Shown here one piece after another: positions 8,506 to 17,217 of a stretch of 64,000 nt of DNA. The translations under genes were made by a program, and so were the position numbers. Each line of letters starts with the position of its first letter. Position 1 is the first letter of the stretch. This stretch comes from Mycolicibacterium sp. P1-5 (lineage in GTDB: Bacteria > Actinomycetota > Actinomycetes > Mycobacteriales > Mycobacteriaceae). A model generated the notes under the pieces. That model was not told the DNA's origin, searched no databases, and saw only the letters and a list, made by a program, of their open reading frames with translations. The DNA lies in NCBI RefSeq assembly GCF_008329565.1, contig NZ_NPKT01000023.1, positions 29,941 to 93,940 on the forward strand, written 5' to 3'.

Positions 8506-9487
8506 GGACCAGGTCTTTGTCGTGTGGGAACTCGTCCTCGACGGGACGGTTTTGTTCCAGCGGGTCCGGTGGCTCGTAGTGGTTGGAGATCTGCCAGTCG
8601 TTTTTGAAGACCGCTTTGAGCCGCGTCACGACGTCGGGATCATCGGTGGTGATGCCGAGCTCGCGGCGCAGGTCGAAAGCGCTGCGGTCGATGTTCATCG
8701 ACCCGACCAGGACCTCTCTGCCGTCGACGATCAAGAGCTTGGCATGCACCCTGAGGTTCTTCTGCTTGCGTACCTCGACGCCGAACCGGCGAAGTGTGCG
8801 CAGCGAGGCGAAGGTATCCAGGATGTCCCACTCGCTGATTCCATGCCTGCCCCCGCACAAGACCCTCACCCTGACACCGCGATGGGCGGCCGCTGCGATG
8901 TGATCGAGGATGACCGCGTCGACGTACTTCGGGTGTTGGATGTACAGCTTGCGCTCAGCAGTGTCGATGAAACGAGCCATGTGGTAACGGGAATTGGAGT
9001 TGCTCCACAGCAGCCCTTCGTATCTGGGCGGGGTGAAGTCGCGGTGCTCCCAGTCGGCGTTGAACACGTCGATGATTTGGGCGACGTGCTGCGGGTCATG
9101 GGTGATGATGCCGTAGTCACGTGTGAGCGTGAAGTACTTGATCATCAGGTTGTAGGTCGCGACCATGGCCGCACTATCGTCGATGACGATCGACTTCTCG
9201 TGTGTCACATAGAATTTCGGGCTCGACCACTGGACGTCGATGCCGGCGGCCTTGAACGTCTCGTAGCTCTCGTCGTTCGCCCGATCCCCGCCTGAGCGCT
9301 GCGGGTTGAGCATGATGCGTACGTCGACCCCAGCCTTCTTCCGGTCGATCACAGCCTCTATGAGGGTTGGCTCGGTGAAGGTGAATTGCTTTATCAGAAG
9401 CGAGCTTTGCGCGCTCAAGATGAATTCGCGGACCGGGTCCAAACCGTCGTCAGGTTCGACGATCACGCGCGGGGCGTTAGCAGGCAT
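8498..9487 (-). CDS. Phospholipase D-like (cardiolipin-synthase type) protein
   Basis: This 329-residue protein carries two HKD motifs. The first is H96-E-K98 with D103 (HEKSIVIDD); the second is H248-A-K250 with D255 (VHAKLLIVDG), followed by GSMNIDRSA. Both halves are needed for the phosphatidyl-histidine mechanism of the family. There is no N-terminal membrane anchor, unlike typical cardiolipin synthases, so it may be a cytosolic or peripheral phospholipase D. It overlaps the chromate transporter pair downstream. Confidence 0.85.
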   Translation of the reverse strand: MPANAPRVIVEPDDGLDPVREFILSAQSSLLIKQFTFTEPTLIEAVIDRKKAGVDVRIMLNPQRSGGDRANDESYETFKAAGIDVQWSSPKFYVTHEKSIVIDDSAAMVATYNLMIKYFTLTRDYGIITHDPQHVAQIIDVFNADWEHRDFTPPRYEGLLWSNSNSRYHMARFIDTAERKLYIQHPKYVDAVILDHIAAAAHRGVRVRVLCGGRHGISEWDILDTFASLRTLRRFGVEVRKQKNLRVHAKLLIVDGREVLVGSMNIDRSAFDLRRELGITTDDPDVVTRLKAVFKNDWQISNHYEPPDPLEQNRPVEDEFPHDKDLVHE

Positions 9488-9577
9488 AAGTTTCGGATGC
9501 TAGCACCAGAACCCCCTCGGCACTTTGCCGTTGGGTGAATGTCGGGGGCGCGTCGCGCTCACCTGTGACCACCGTGC

Positions 9578-10168
9578 TCAGGGTGCAGGCGAGGAATCTG
9601 CCAGGCCAAAGCCGAGCCCGGCGGGGACATTGACTCCCGCACCCGGAGCCGTGCCGGGCAGCGGCTCGCCGAGTTGCTCGTAGGGGACTTGGCCGAGTAG
9701 CGCACCGTCGAGATCGCCGTCGGAATACATCGCGTGCAGCCGGCGCAGGAACGCCAGTCGGCCGGTGCCCGGCTGGTCGGCCGTAGGGCCGATACCGATG
9801 TCGGGCTGGCCCTCTCCCGGCGCGGCGGGGGCGACGTTCTGCGGAAGCAGATATTGATTGTTGAACGCATGCAGGTCCGGGGCCGCCGCGAGGTGGGGCG
9901 TCCCGGGTGGCGATGGAACCGGGTTCTGTCCCAGCAGAAGTCCCGGTGCGTACGCCGATAAGTCGGGTAAGCCGAGCGGTCCAGCCGGCGGCGCACCGTT
10001 TTGCGCAAGAACGCTACCAACCGTCGCGTTGGGTGGAACGACAGCCGGTGGCGGTGGTGGGTCGCCTGGTCCGGGATCGGCCGCGGCACTTGGTGACCCG
10101 ATAAGGGCAGCGCTGACCGCGGCCGCAAGCAACAGCGTCGACGCGAACGTCCGGTCGCTTATGCCCAT
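9578..10168 (-). CDS. Exported Pro/Ala-rich protein (paralogue 1)
   Basis: This 196-residue protein has a clear signal peptide (TLLLAAAVSAALIGSPSAAA, cleavage near ADPG) and a proline-rich linker (GDPPPPPAVVPP). The mature part contains LLLGQNP, a short FNNQYLLPQN element and the C-terminal box QLGEPLPGTAPGAGVNVPAG. The same blocks occur in the adjacent upstream gene, so the two are tandem paralogues. No enzyme motif is visible; a cell-envelope or secreted role is inferred from the signal peptide and from the porin neighbours. Confidence 0.72.
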   Translation of the reverse strand: MGISDRTFASTLLLAAAVSAALIGSPSAAADPGPGDPPPPPAVVPPNATVGSVLAQNGAPPAGPLGLPDLSAYAPGLLLGQNPVPSPPGTPHLAAAPDLHAFNNQYLLPQNVAPAAPGEGQPDIGIGPTADQPGTGRLAFLRRLHAMYSDGDLDGALLGQVPYEQLGEPLPGTAPGAGVNVPAGLGFGLADSSPAP

Positions 10169-10252
10169 CCGTCATGCCCCCTGGTCTCGTTCCTCGTCAC
10201 ACCGTAGTCGGCGAACGCGGTGACGATGCCGTGAACGGCGCCGAGGATGTGA

Positions 10253-10885
10253 TCAGGGAATCGGAGCCGGCGGCGGTGGCGGCAGTGTCGCGTCCGCGGG
10301 TGCCGGGGGAACCGCCGGATCGGGCAGGAACTCGACCGGCCCGGCAGGGATGTTGATCCCCGGTGCCGGCGCGGTGCCGGGCAGCGGCTGGCCGAGTTGA
10401 TCGGCGGGCATGCGTCCCAGTGCGCCATGGACCATTGCGTGAACGCCCTTGAGGCCGTCGACCCGAGCGAACGGGCCTGGTGGCACACCGGTGGTCAGAT
10501 CGTAGGGGGACGGTGTCGGATCGTCAGCGCCCTGCAGCGTCCGATAATTTCTCGGCAACAGCATCGAATTGTTGAGGTCCGCGATATTCGGCGGGGTGGC
10601 CGCGGGGTCCACACCGCCGGGAACGGCGGCTGGTGCCGGTGCCTGGCCGAGCAACATCTGGTTGCCCGCCGGGCCACCGAGGAGCCCTGCGAATCCGTTG
10701 ACCGAATCCGAGATGGCCGACGCCGGCGGAACGAATCCCATCGGGCCGGGTGGGGGCGCGGGTGCCCCCGGGTCGGCGGGTGGCAGGTCGTCGGCGGCGG
10801 CGGTCGCCATGGAGGTGACCGCCGCCCCGACCGCGAGTGCGGCGGCGGCCGCACCCGTGATGAGTGTTCGGTAGATGTAGCGCAT
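10253..10885 (-). CDS. Exported Pro/Ala-rich protein (paralogue 2)
   Basis: This 210-residue protein has signal sequence LITGAAAAALAVGAAVTSMATAAA and then a Pro-rich region. The shared blocks MLLGQAPAP, LNNSMLLPRNY and QLGQPLPGTAPAPGINIPAG follow, and the tail is polyproline (PPPPPAPIP). It begins only 7 bp after the stop of the MspA-type porin gene, so the two are very likely co-transcribed. Function is unknown; the spacing suggests a partner in porin-related envelope biology. Confidence 0.74.
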   Translation of the reverse strand: MRYIYRTLITGAAAAALAVGAAVTSMATAAADDLPPADPGAPAPPPGPMGFVPPASAISDSVNGFAGLLGGPAGNQMLLGQAPAPAAVPGGVDPAATPPNIADLNNSMLLPRNYRTLQGADDPTPSPYDLTTGVPPGPFARVDGLKGVHAMVHGALGRMPADQLGQPLPGTAPAPGINIPAGPVEFLPDPAVPPAPADATLPPPPPAPIP

Positions 10886-10892
10886 TACGGCG

Positions 10893-11558
10893 TCAGAAGA
10901 CCTTGGTGACGCCGTAGTACGCGACGATGTCGTCAGCGTCGGTGCCCGAGCTGGTCAGCACCGCGTAGGACCGCAGCGACGACGCGCCGACGCAGTTGTC
11001 GACCTTGATGTGGATGTCTTTGAGCGTGATGCGTGACGAGGTGCCCTTGAAGGACTTCTTGTCGACGACGACGTTGGTGATCGTCCCTGGGCGGGGCTCC
11101 ACCTCGACCTGACCCTGGATCGGGAAGCTGACCGAGCCCGGCAGCGAGACGCCCCCGGTGGTCAGGCTGGTGTTGCCCAGGCTGGCGCCGACCGAGCCGT
11201 TCAGCTTGATCTTGTCCATTTCGACGCCGCAGCCGATCTGGTAGCCGGACTCCAAGGTTCCGCCGGACACCGAACCGGTCGTGGTGCCGGTGAACGTTCC
11301 GCCGACCACCCAGTCGCGCGACGACAGGGAGGTCGTCAGTGGTGCGACGGGCAGTTGGGTCTCGTCCTTGGCGGCGACGGTCAGGGTCCGGCCGTCGGGT
11401 GTCTTGGCGATGCCGGGAGCTTCAGAGGCGACTACGCCATTGTCCGGTGGTGGTGGGGGAGCACCTGCGTCGGCCGGGTCCGCCAACGCGAGCGGGGTCG
11501 CTCCCATCGGGATCAGCATGCAGGCTGCAGCGGCTGCGGTGGCAAAGCGATGCAACAT
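10893..11558 (-). CDS. MspA-family outer-membrane porin (divergent)
   Basis: This 221-residue precursor has signal peptide residues 1-26 (cleavage after LALA) and then an MspA-type beta domain. DGRTLTV, RDWVVGGTFTG, GGTLESGYQIG and a C-terminal DDIVAYYGV strand match the MspA layout. The acidic constriction loop typical of MspA is not evident. Cys110 (in GYQIGCG) and Cys189 (in DNCVG) are shared with the neighbouring paralogue and absent from mature MspA. The start is supported by a GGAAGGCGCC leader shared with the paralogue. Probably a goblet-like outer-membrane channel; solute range unknown. Confidence 0.88.
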   Translation of the reverse strand: MLHRFATAAAAACMLIPMGATPLALADPADAGAPPPPPDNGVVASEAPGIAKTPDGRTLTVAAKDETQLPVAPLTTSLSSRDWVVGGTFTGTTTGSVSGGTLESGYQIGCGVEMDKIKLNGSVGASLGNTSLTTGGVSLPGSVSFPIQGQVEVEPRPGTITNVVVDKKSFKGTSSRITLKDIHIKVDNCVGASSLRSYAVLTSSGTDADDIVAYYGVTKVF

Positions 11559-11764
11559 GTTGTGTCGGCGCCTTCCGTCTGAAGATCACTGGGTTGTCGA
11601 GAAATGATTGATCGGTGGGGTGTCCAGGTGGTGAACGGAGCGCCAAGACTGCGCGCCCCAGACTGATCCACTGGGCGTTCCACCGGGTCTTTCCGGGTTG
11701 CGATCGGCTGCCCCCCACCGTCGGATGACGGGCAGCCGCTCGCGAGAACGACGATGTGAAGTTG

Positions 11765-12448
11765 TTAAACGGCCTTGGTGACGCCGAGGTAGGTCACGAC
11801 GTCGTCGGTGTTGTCGGTCGAGCTCGTCAGCGTTGCGTACGAGCGGATGAAGGACTGTCCCGCGCAACCGTCGATCTTGATGCGGAAGCCGGTGATCGAG
11901 ACGCGCGGCTTGGAGCCCTTGAACGACTTCTTGCCCACCGGAACGATGTTCACCGTGCCGGGCTTGAGGGCGATCTTGATCTGCTCGGACACCGACAGGC
12001 CGAGCGTGATGGGCAGCAGCGAACCGTTCACCAGCGGGATGCCGACGCCGGGCGTGATGCCGCCGGTGGTGATCGATTCGATGTCGTCCTGGATGATGCC
12101 GCAACCGATTTGGTAACCGGCTTCCAGGGTTCCGCCGGCCAGTTTCGTGCTGCCGCCGCCGGTGACGTCGCCGGTGAACGTGCCGTCCACCAGGTATTCA
12201 CGCGACCACGGCGAGTTGGTCAGGGAGGCCACGGGTTCCATGGACTCGTCCTTGCCCACCACGTTGAGCGTCCAGCCGTCGGGGGTCTTGAGAACCCCGG
12301 GTGCGGCTGAGGGCACGGGCCCCTGCGGCCCGACGTTGGCGGCAGGTGCCACGTTGGGATCCGCCGGCGGGTCGGCCAGCGCGAGCGGAGTCCCTCCCAT
12401 CGGGGCCAGCAGGCATACTCCAGCCAATGCGGCAAAGCGTTTCAACAT
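11765..12448 (-). CDS. MspA-family outer-membrane porin (divergent), second copy
   Basis: This 227-residue precursor is paralogous to the downstream porin. It has DGWTLNV, REYLVDGTFTG, GGTLEAGYQIGCG, KKSFKGSKPRV and a final DDVVTYLGVTKAV. The start at 12448 is preferred over an in-frame start 33 bases upstream, because MLKRFAALAG aligns with MLHRFATAAA of the paralogue. Both are also preceded by a conserved AGGCGCCRACACRACATG leader. Cys116 and Cys195 repeat the cysteine pair. A 206-bp gap to the next porin gene leaves room for a separate promoter. Confidence 0.88.
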   Translation of the reverse strand: MLKRFAALAGVCLLAPMGGTPLALADPPADPNVAPAANVGPQGPVPSAAPGVLKTPDGWTLNVVGKDESMEPVASLTNSPWSREYLVDGTFTGDVTGGGSTKLAGGTLEAGYQIGCGIIQDDIESITTGGITPGVGIPLVNGSLLPITLGLSVSEQIKIALKPGTVNIVPVGKKSFKGSKPRVSITGFRIKIDGCAGQSFIRSYATLTSSTDNTDDVVTYLGVTKAV

Positions 12449-12833
12449 GTCGTGTTGGCGCCTCTCGTATTTGATATCCACAGATCGTTCGGAGGAATCA
12501 TTAGGTTGGCGGGTGTCGGAATGGTAAACAACGAACCAACAACTCCCACCCGATTACCGTCTACCGAGCGTCATTTCACCGCGTGCGAGGTCAGCCGCGC
12601 CGGTTTGGGTCCCAAACTCATACCAGCTGGGGACAACGGCGGTGAAGGTGACACCGGATTGATCCCCCGGGGCTGCTGACTGTTCAGGGTCTGTTCACCT
12701 ACCCGACAGCTAACCCATCGATCATCTCTTTCGTCCTGACCCCAGAAGGGCCTTGTCGTCACGGGTCCGGGTTGGGCTGGTTTGGAACTTCCAGCCGGAC
12801 GGTTCGGGGGAGCCCACGATCCAGGAGGAAGCG
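12449..12833. other. Divergent promoter region, porin and exported protein
   Basis: These 385 bases lie between two outward-facing genes and hold no supported gene. The porin side carries the conserved GC-rich leader. A CCCCCGGGG palindrome lies near 12660-12680. The + strand side ends in a strong AGGAGGAAGCG ribosome binding site before 12834. Confidence 0.5.
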
Positions 12834-13418
12834 ATGGAATCGTCACTGCACTACGGCCGGACGCTGACAGCCGCGCTGTTGGTGTCGGCATCCGCATTGT
12901 TCGCCGCGCCCCAAGCGTTTGCGGACCCACAGACCGAGCAGCCGGCTCCCGCGCCGGGGCCGGTCAACGTCGCGGCACCGGCGGCCCTGCCACCGGACGC
13001 ACCCGCACCGGACGCAGTCCCGCCGGACCAGGGTGCCTATTCTGCGGTCGTCACCGCCTGCAAGCAGTTCGGCGTGGCGCTGGACTATGCGGCCAACAAC
13101 TATGAGGACTTCGCGTACAACACCGCCGGTGGCGGAAACAACGTGAACTACGACGACCCGAACGTTGCCGATTCGAATGTCCGCGGCCGCACCGCATTGC
13201 GTGAGGCGGCCTCCACCGGCATGGACGCCGCCAACACGCCGGGGCTGCCCGGCGATATCTCGGCGCCCATGCGGTCATGGTCGATGCGTGCCGCAAAGCT
13301 GCTGGTGATCATGGGGATTCGAGCCGGTGGCGATTCGCTGAACTCGACGGCCGGTGATATGAACACCGACGCCAAGAACGCACAGATGGCGTGTGCGGTC
13401 AACGGCGGGCGTGCCTGA
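12834..13418 (+). CDS. Exported Ala/Pro-rich hypothetical protein
   Basis: This 194-residue protein has an AGGAGG ribosome binding site six bases before the ATG, which fixes the start 81 bases inside the longer open frame. A signal peptide (TLTAALLVSASALFAAPQAFA) precedes a Pro/Ala linker (residues 30-65). The helical domain after it contains two cysteines (VTACKQFGVALDYA near its start and AQMACAVNGG at the end) that could form a disulfide tying the domain closed. Conserved asparagine-rich NNYEDFAYNTAGGGNNVNYDDPN. It resembles unnamed mycobacterial exported proteins. A strong hairpin follows. Confidence 0.75.
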   Translation: MESSLHYGRTLTAALLVSASALFAAPQAFADPQTEQPAPAPGPVNVAAPAALPPDAPAPDAVPPDQGAYSAVVTACKQFGVALDYAANNYEDFAYNTAGGGNNVNYDDPNVADSNVRGRTALREAASTGMDAANTPGLPGDISAPMRSWSMRAAKLLVIMGIRAGGDSLNSTAGDMNTDAKNAQMACAVNGGRA

Positions 13419-13442
13419 CCCAAACGTCAACGCGGTCAACGA

Positions 13443-13474
13443 AATCGGCCCCCTCCTTTCGGAGGGGGCCGATT
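13443..13474. terminator. Bidirectional hairpin terminator
   Basis: A perfect 14-bp stem (13443-13456 with 13461-13474; core TCGGCCCCCTCC) with a TTTC loop lies between the convergent exported-protein and PGRS genes. No U-tract follows on either strand, as is common in mycobacterial terminators. Confidence 0.85.
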
Positions 13475-13489
13475 CGCGTAAGTGACGGA

Positions 13490-14989
13490 TCATCCGCCGG
13501 CGCCGCCGGTGCCGCCTGCGCCGCCGGCCGGGCCGACTCCGCCCGAGCCGAGCTGGCCGCTCTTGCCGGTGGTGGCTCCGCCCTTGCCGCCAGTGCCACC
13601 GTTGCCGCCCTTGCCGCCGGAGATCACGCTGCCACCGCCGGTGGCGCCGTTGCCGCCAACGCCACCGGTACCGGTCGTCGCTCCGTTGCCGCCGTTGCCA
13701 CCGCCGCCGCCGGTGCCACCGCTGAACCCGCCGAAGCCGCCTAGGCCGCCGTTGGCACCCCTGCCGCCGGTCGCGCCGCCGCCGCCCTTACCGCCTGCGC
13801 CGCCTGCACCACCGTTGTTGCCGGCCAAGCCGCCCGAGCCGCCGGTTCCGCCGGTGCCGCCTGCGCCGGTGGTACTGGTGCCGCCATCGCCACCCGCCGC
13901 GCCCGCGCCACCGTTACCGGCCAAGCCGCCGTTGCCCCCCGCGCCACCGGTGCCACCGTTACCGGCCGCGCCGGTTCCGCCTGTGCCACCGCCACCGCCG
14001 GTGCCACCTGCACCGCCGTTGCCGGAACCCAAGCCGGCGGTACCGCCGGTGCCACCGGCTCCGCCATTACCGCCGGTCGCGGTGCCCGCACCACCCGCGC
14101 CACCCGCGCCACCGGCGCCGCCCGCGGCCGAGCCGTAGAAACCACCCTTGCCGCCATTACCGCCGGCGCCGCCGTCGGTGCCGGCCGCTCCGCCGCCGTA
14201 GCCGGCGCCGCCCGCGCCGCCTGCGCCCGCGCTGCCGCTGCCGAGGACGGGCAGGCTCGCGGCGTCGCCACCACGCCCGCCGGCACCACCGGCGACACCG
14301 GCCTGCGAGCTCGAGCCACCAGCACCACCGGTGCCACCGCTACCGGCGAACGCACCGGCGTTGCCACCGTCGCCGCCCGCTGCACCGCTGCCGGCGAGAG
14401 CCTTGCCGCCGTTGCCGCCGCCGCCGCCGAACAGTGCGCCGCTGGCGGAGCTGCCGGCGATCAGGCCACCGTTGCCACCGTTGCCGCCCCTGCCGCCGTT
14501 GATGTTGGCGCTCAACGCGTCGCCGCCGTTGCCGCCGTTGCCGTAGAGCCCGGCGCTTCCGCCGTTCCCGCCGTTGTAGCCGTTACCGCCGTTGCCCATG
14601 AATAGGCCTCCGCCGCCGCCATTGCAGGCAGCGCTGGCGCACTGCGCATCGGCAGCGCTGTAGCTGTAACCGTTACCGATGAGCAGGCCGCCGTTGGGGT
14701 GCTCTGCGGTGCCGTTGCCGATGAACTCCGAGACGAAGTTGGTGGCGTTCGCCGAGGCGAAGGCCGTCGGGATGGCCGAGCTGGAGTTTCCGATGAGGCT
14801 GCTGCCGGTCGGCCAGAGCCACAGATCGGACTCGGTCGAGGTGAGTTTGTAAGCCGGTGAAGCGACCGACTTGGGGGCATCGGTGGTAGCGAACAAGACG
14901 GCCGCTCCCACCATCGCCGCACCGGCGACGCCGGTGGTGACAAAGGCTGGCGCAGCCACCCGGACCGATTTCTTGCGGTGTTTGGACAA
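13490..14989 (-). CDS. PGRS-type glycine-rich exported protein without PE domain
   Basis: This 499-residue protein has a basic N-terminus (MSKHRKKSVRV) followed by a hydrophobic signal or anchor (residues 12-36). A non-repetitive segment to about residue 120 includes NGGLLIGNGYS and a CASAAC pair, and then about 370 residues of Gly-Gly-X repeats (GGNGGAGG) run to the stop. PE-PGRS proteins have the same glycine repeats but start with a 110-residue PE helix pair exported by ESX-5. Here that is replaced by a Sec-type signal. The repeats explain the long antisense open frames. Surface exposure is likely; function unknown. Confidence 0.82.
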   Translation of the reverse strand: MSKHRKKSVRVAAPAFVTTGVAGAAMVGAAVLFATTDAPKSVASPAYKLTSTESDLWLWPTGSSLIGNSSSAIPTAFASANATNFVSEFIGNGTAEHPNGGLLIGNGYSYSAADAQCASAACNGGGGGLFMGNGGNGYNGGNGGSAGLYGNGGNGGDALSANINGGRGGNGGNGGLIAGSSASGALFGGGGGNGGKALAGSGAAGGDGGNAGAFAGSGGTGGAGGSSSQAGVAGGAGGRGGDAASLPVLGSGSAGAGGAGGAGYGGGAAGTDGGAGGNGGKGGFYGSAAGGAGGAGGAGGAGTATGGNGGAGGTGGTAGLGSGNGGAGGTGGGGGTGGTGAAGNGGTGGAGGNGGLAGNGGAGAAGGDGGTSTTGAGGTGGTGGSGGLAGNNGGAGGAGGKGGGGATGGRGANGGLGGFGGFSGGTGGGGGNGGNGATTGTGGVGGNGATGGGSVISGGKGGNGGTGGKGGATTGKSGQLGSGGVGPAGGAGGTGGAGG

Positions 14990-15157
14990 GGTCGAATTCC
15001 CTTCGAAGGAGACGTTCAGTCCGGCAAATGCGCCGAGTGGTCACTGACATAGAAATCCAAGGAGACGCCCCTTACCTCGGACTGGACCACACTTGGCGCG
15101 CTGTCGAACATCGTGCAAACGCCAGCTGAACTCGACCTGCAAAACCCGTCGTAGTCG

Positions 15158-15694
15158 CTATTTGCAGAGTTCGGCGATCCGGCTGTTCGCGGTCTCCGCG
15201 TTGCTCAGCCGCTCGGCCTGCTTCGGGTCGGTGTTCGGGACCCCGGCTAACGCGTTCACCGAAATATCCTGCAGCCCGGCCGCGAAGCTGCGAATCGCGT
15301 CGGCGAGATCGCCCGGTGTAGCCGAGCTGAGATGAGCCAGCAGGTAGGTCGCGCCGCCGGACATCGCCAGCCGCGCGTTGGCGGCCACACCCTGAACTTC
15401 GGCGCCCGGGTCTGCGTGGGTCTGCAGGGACACCGCCGCACTCACGGTGCGATAGGCGTCGCACGCGTTGGCTTTTGGGTCACCGCTCTGCGGTGCGGCG
15501 GCGGGTGCGGGTGCGGGTGCGGGTGCGGGGTTCGACGGTGCCGGCCGGAGCAGAGCCCACCCGGCCAGGGCCCCGGCGATCAGCGCGACGACCAGAGCGA
15601 GTGGGGCGACCCAGCCCACCGACGGTCGGGATTGGCGGGTGGGGCGGTGAGATGCGGACGTCGTGTCGTCCACATCTTCGGTCGGCTCCGGCAT
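15158..15694 (-). CDS. Single-pass membrane-anchored hypothetical protein
   Basis: This 178-residue protein reads MPEPTEDVDD, then a cytosolic Pro/Arg stretch, one transmembrane helix (APLALVVALIAGALAGWALL), an Ala-Pro repeat spacer encoded by a GCGGGT-type 6-bp repeat near 15497-15532, and an extracytoplasmic helical domain with two cysteines (NACDAYRT and IAELCK). The start at 15694 is chosen over one 42 bases upstream because the extra residues are atypical and a weak AGGA precedes 15694. Similar anchored proteins occur widely in mycobacteria; function unknown. Confidence 0.68.
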   Translation of the reverse strand: MPEPTEDVDDTTSASHRPTRQSRPSVGWVAPLALVVALIAGALAGWALLRPAPSNPAPAPAPAPAAAPQSGDPKANACDAYRTVSAAVSLQTHADPGAEVQGVAANARLAMSGGATYLLAHLSSATPGDLADAIRSFAAGLQDISVNALAGVPNTDPKQAERLSNAETANSRIAELCK

Positions 15695-15770
15695 GGCACC
15701 GATCCTAATCACGGGTCGTGGCAACGCGACAAACACGTAGTCTGGCTGCGAAAGGCAAAGGGGTCCGCCG

Positions 15771-16031
15771 ATGACGACGAACTGGGGGCGAGGAATCGCC
15801 TATGTGGTGGCGGGCGCCGGTCTGGTGGCGGGTGTCGTCGGAGCGCCCGTGGCGGTCGCGCAGGGCTGCCCGACCGGACACATCAACAACCAGTACACCG
15901 GCCAGTGTTACCTGGAGGGCAGTGCTCCAACCATCAACGGCGTCCCGTGTGTGGCAAGCAATCTCGGCCTGTGCCAATCGTTTCGGCAGAACCAGCAGCC
16001 GCCGAAGAGGCCGTACACCGCCGTTGGCTAG
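15771..16031 (+). CDS. Small exported four-cysteine protein
   Basis: This 86-residue precursor has a signal peptide (YVVAGAGLVAGVVGAPVAVAQ) and a mature part of about 55 residues containing four cysteines (GCPT, QCYL, PCVA, LCQS). An even cysteine count in an exported peptide suggests two disulfides. AAAGGGG precedes the ATG at a suitable distance. The end overlaps the convergent SDR gene by four bases. Function unknown. Confidence 0.72.
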   Translation: MTTNWGRGIAYVVAGAGLVAGVVGAPVAVAQGCPTGHINNQYTGQCYLEGSAPTINGVPCVASNLGLCQSFRQNQQPPKRPYTAVG

Positions 16032-16810
16032 CTGCGGGTCAGCGTCTTCGTCAGCAATCGTTGTATCCAATTGGGCGACACCTGCGACAGCGCGGCCAAC
16101 ACTGCGGTTTGACGCCCGACCGGATAGTGCACTCTGGCCAGTCGACCGCGGCGATGGGTGGCTGAGTAGACCGCGGCGGCCACGTCTTCGGGCTGGAGGT
16201 TGACGCCCAGCGACTTGGTGCTGGCGGTCTCGACGCCGTCGGTCATCGCGGTCTTGACGAACAGCGGCCACATCGCCAGCACCCGGATTCCGTATTGGCG
16301 CCATTCGAGTTCCAGCGCCTCGGTCAGGGCGCGCAGCGCAAACTTGGTGGCCGAGTACGTGGCCAATTCGGGCTGGCCGTAAAGCGCGGAGGCCGAACAC
16401 ATGTTGACCACCTGGGCGCGTGGGGTCGCGCGCAGATACGGGAATGCGGCATGCAACCCGGCCAGCGCGCCGTAGAAGTTGATGTCCACCATCTGCCGGT
16501 GAACCGTGAGTGGTACGTCGGCGAATGCGCCGGTGGTCAGAACCCCGGCGTTGTTCACGAGGATATCGAGTTTTCCTGTGCTGCCGGTGAATTCACGCAA
16601 CCGTGCCGACCATTGGTCGGCGTCGGTGACGTCGAGTTCACCGGTTGTCACGTCACCGCCGAGTGCGGCGAGCTCCTCGCGCAGCCCGGCCAGCCCAGGG
16701 AGGTCGATGTCGTAGGCGCCCACCCGGTAGCCATGTCGGGCGAAGGTCAGAGCGGTCGCCCGCCCGATACCCGCGGCGGCTCCGGTGATGAAGACGCTGG
16801 GCGGGCTCAC
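16028..16810 (-). CDS. Short-chain dehydrogenase/reductase
   Basis: This 260-residue classical SDR has nucleotide-binding TGAAAGIG near residue 10, NNAG near residue 90, and catalytic Ser with YSATK (Tyr-x3-Lys) near residue 154. An Asp at the end of the second strand (AYDID) favours NAD(H). It acts on an unidentified alcohol or ketone. The small gene upstream on the same strand ends two bases before it, so they form an operon. Confidence 0.88.
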   Translation of the reverse strand: MSPPSVFITGAAAGIGRATALTFARHGYRVGAYDIDLPGLAGLREELAALGGDVTTGELDVTDADQWSARLREFTGSTGKLDILVNNAGVLTTGAFADVPLTVHRQMVDINFYGALAGLHAAFPYLRATPRAQVVNMCSASALYGQPELATYSATKFALRALTEALELEWRQYGIRVLAMWPLFVKTAMTDGVETASTKSLGVNLQPEDVAAAVYSATHRRGRLARVHYPVGRQTAVLAALSQVSPNWIQRLLTKTLTRS

Positions 16811-16811
16811 C

Positions 16812-17072
16812 TCATACGACTTTCAAATGCGGAACAGCTACCTCGGGCTCCGAGGCGATGCGGTCGTTCGCGGCAGCCATCGCGGTATCAACGCGCACGG
16901 CCGCGGTCTGGCAGGCCACGGTGGCCTTGCGGCCAAGGCCGTCGAGATCGTCGGCGGCGTTGCGCAGGTACGCGGTCAACGTGATGCGCAGCCGGTCACC
17001 GATGCCCGCCAGACGATCGCGGAACCGATCGTCGACCATCACGGTGACGTAGGGCAGTTCGAGCTTGATCAT
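16812..17072 (-). CDS. Small hypothetical protein, 86 aa
   Basis: The ATG is preceded by GGAGG at a five-base spacing, strong support for a real gene. The protein starts MIKLELPYVTVMVDDRFRDRL and continues as an amphipathic helical segment rich in Ala and Arg. It has one cysteine, no signal peptide and no membrane helix. It is the first gene of a two-gene operon with the SDR. No family recognised. Confidence 0.6.
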   Translation of the reverse strand: MIKLELPYVTVMVDDRFRDRLAGIGDRLRITLTAYLRNAADDLDGLGRKATVACQTAAVRVDTAMAAANDRIASEPEVAVPHLKVV

Positions 17073-17217
17073 GTGCGCCTCCAGAGCCGTCCCTATCGAA
17101 TGTAGACGACTGCTCAGGACGCCGGGCTCAGCAATCGCGCCGGGATGACTCGGCCCATTCAGAAGTGAGAGCGAAGAATTCGCGAATTACTCGCTGCCGG
17201 TTCTGACTCGAGCTCAG

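Noticed and set aside
13482..14138. Proline-rich + strand frame opposite the PGRS gene
   Set aside because: Proline repeats are the reverse reading of Gly-Gly-X codons; the PGRS direction has a signal sequence and a terminator.
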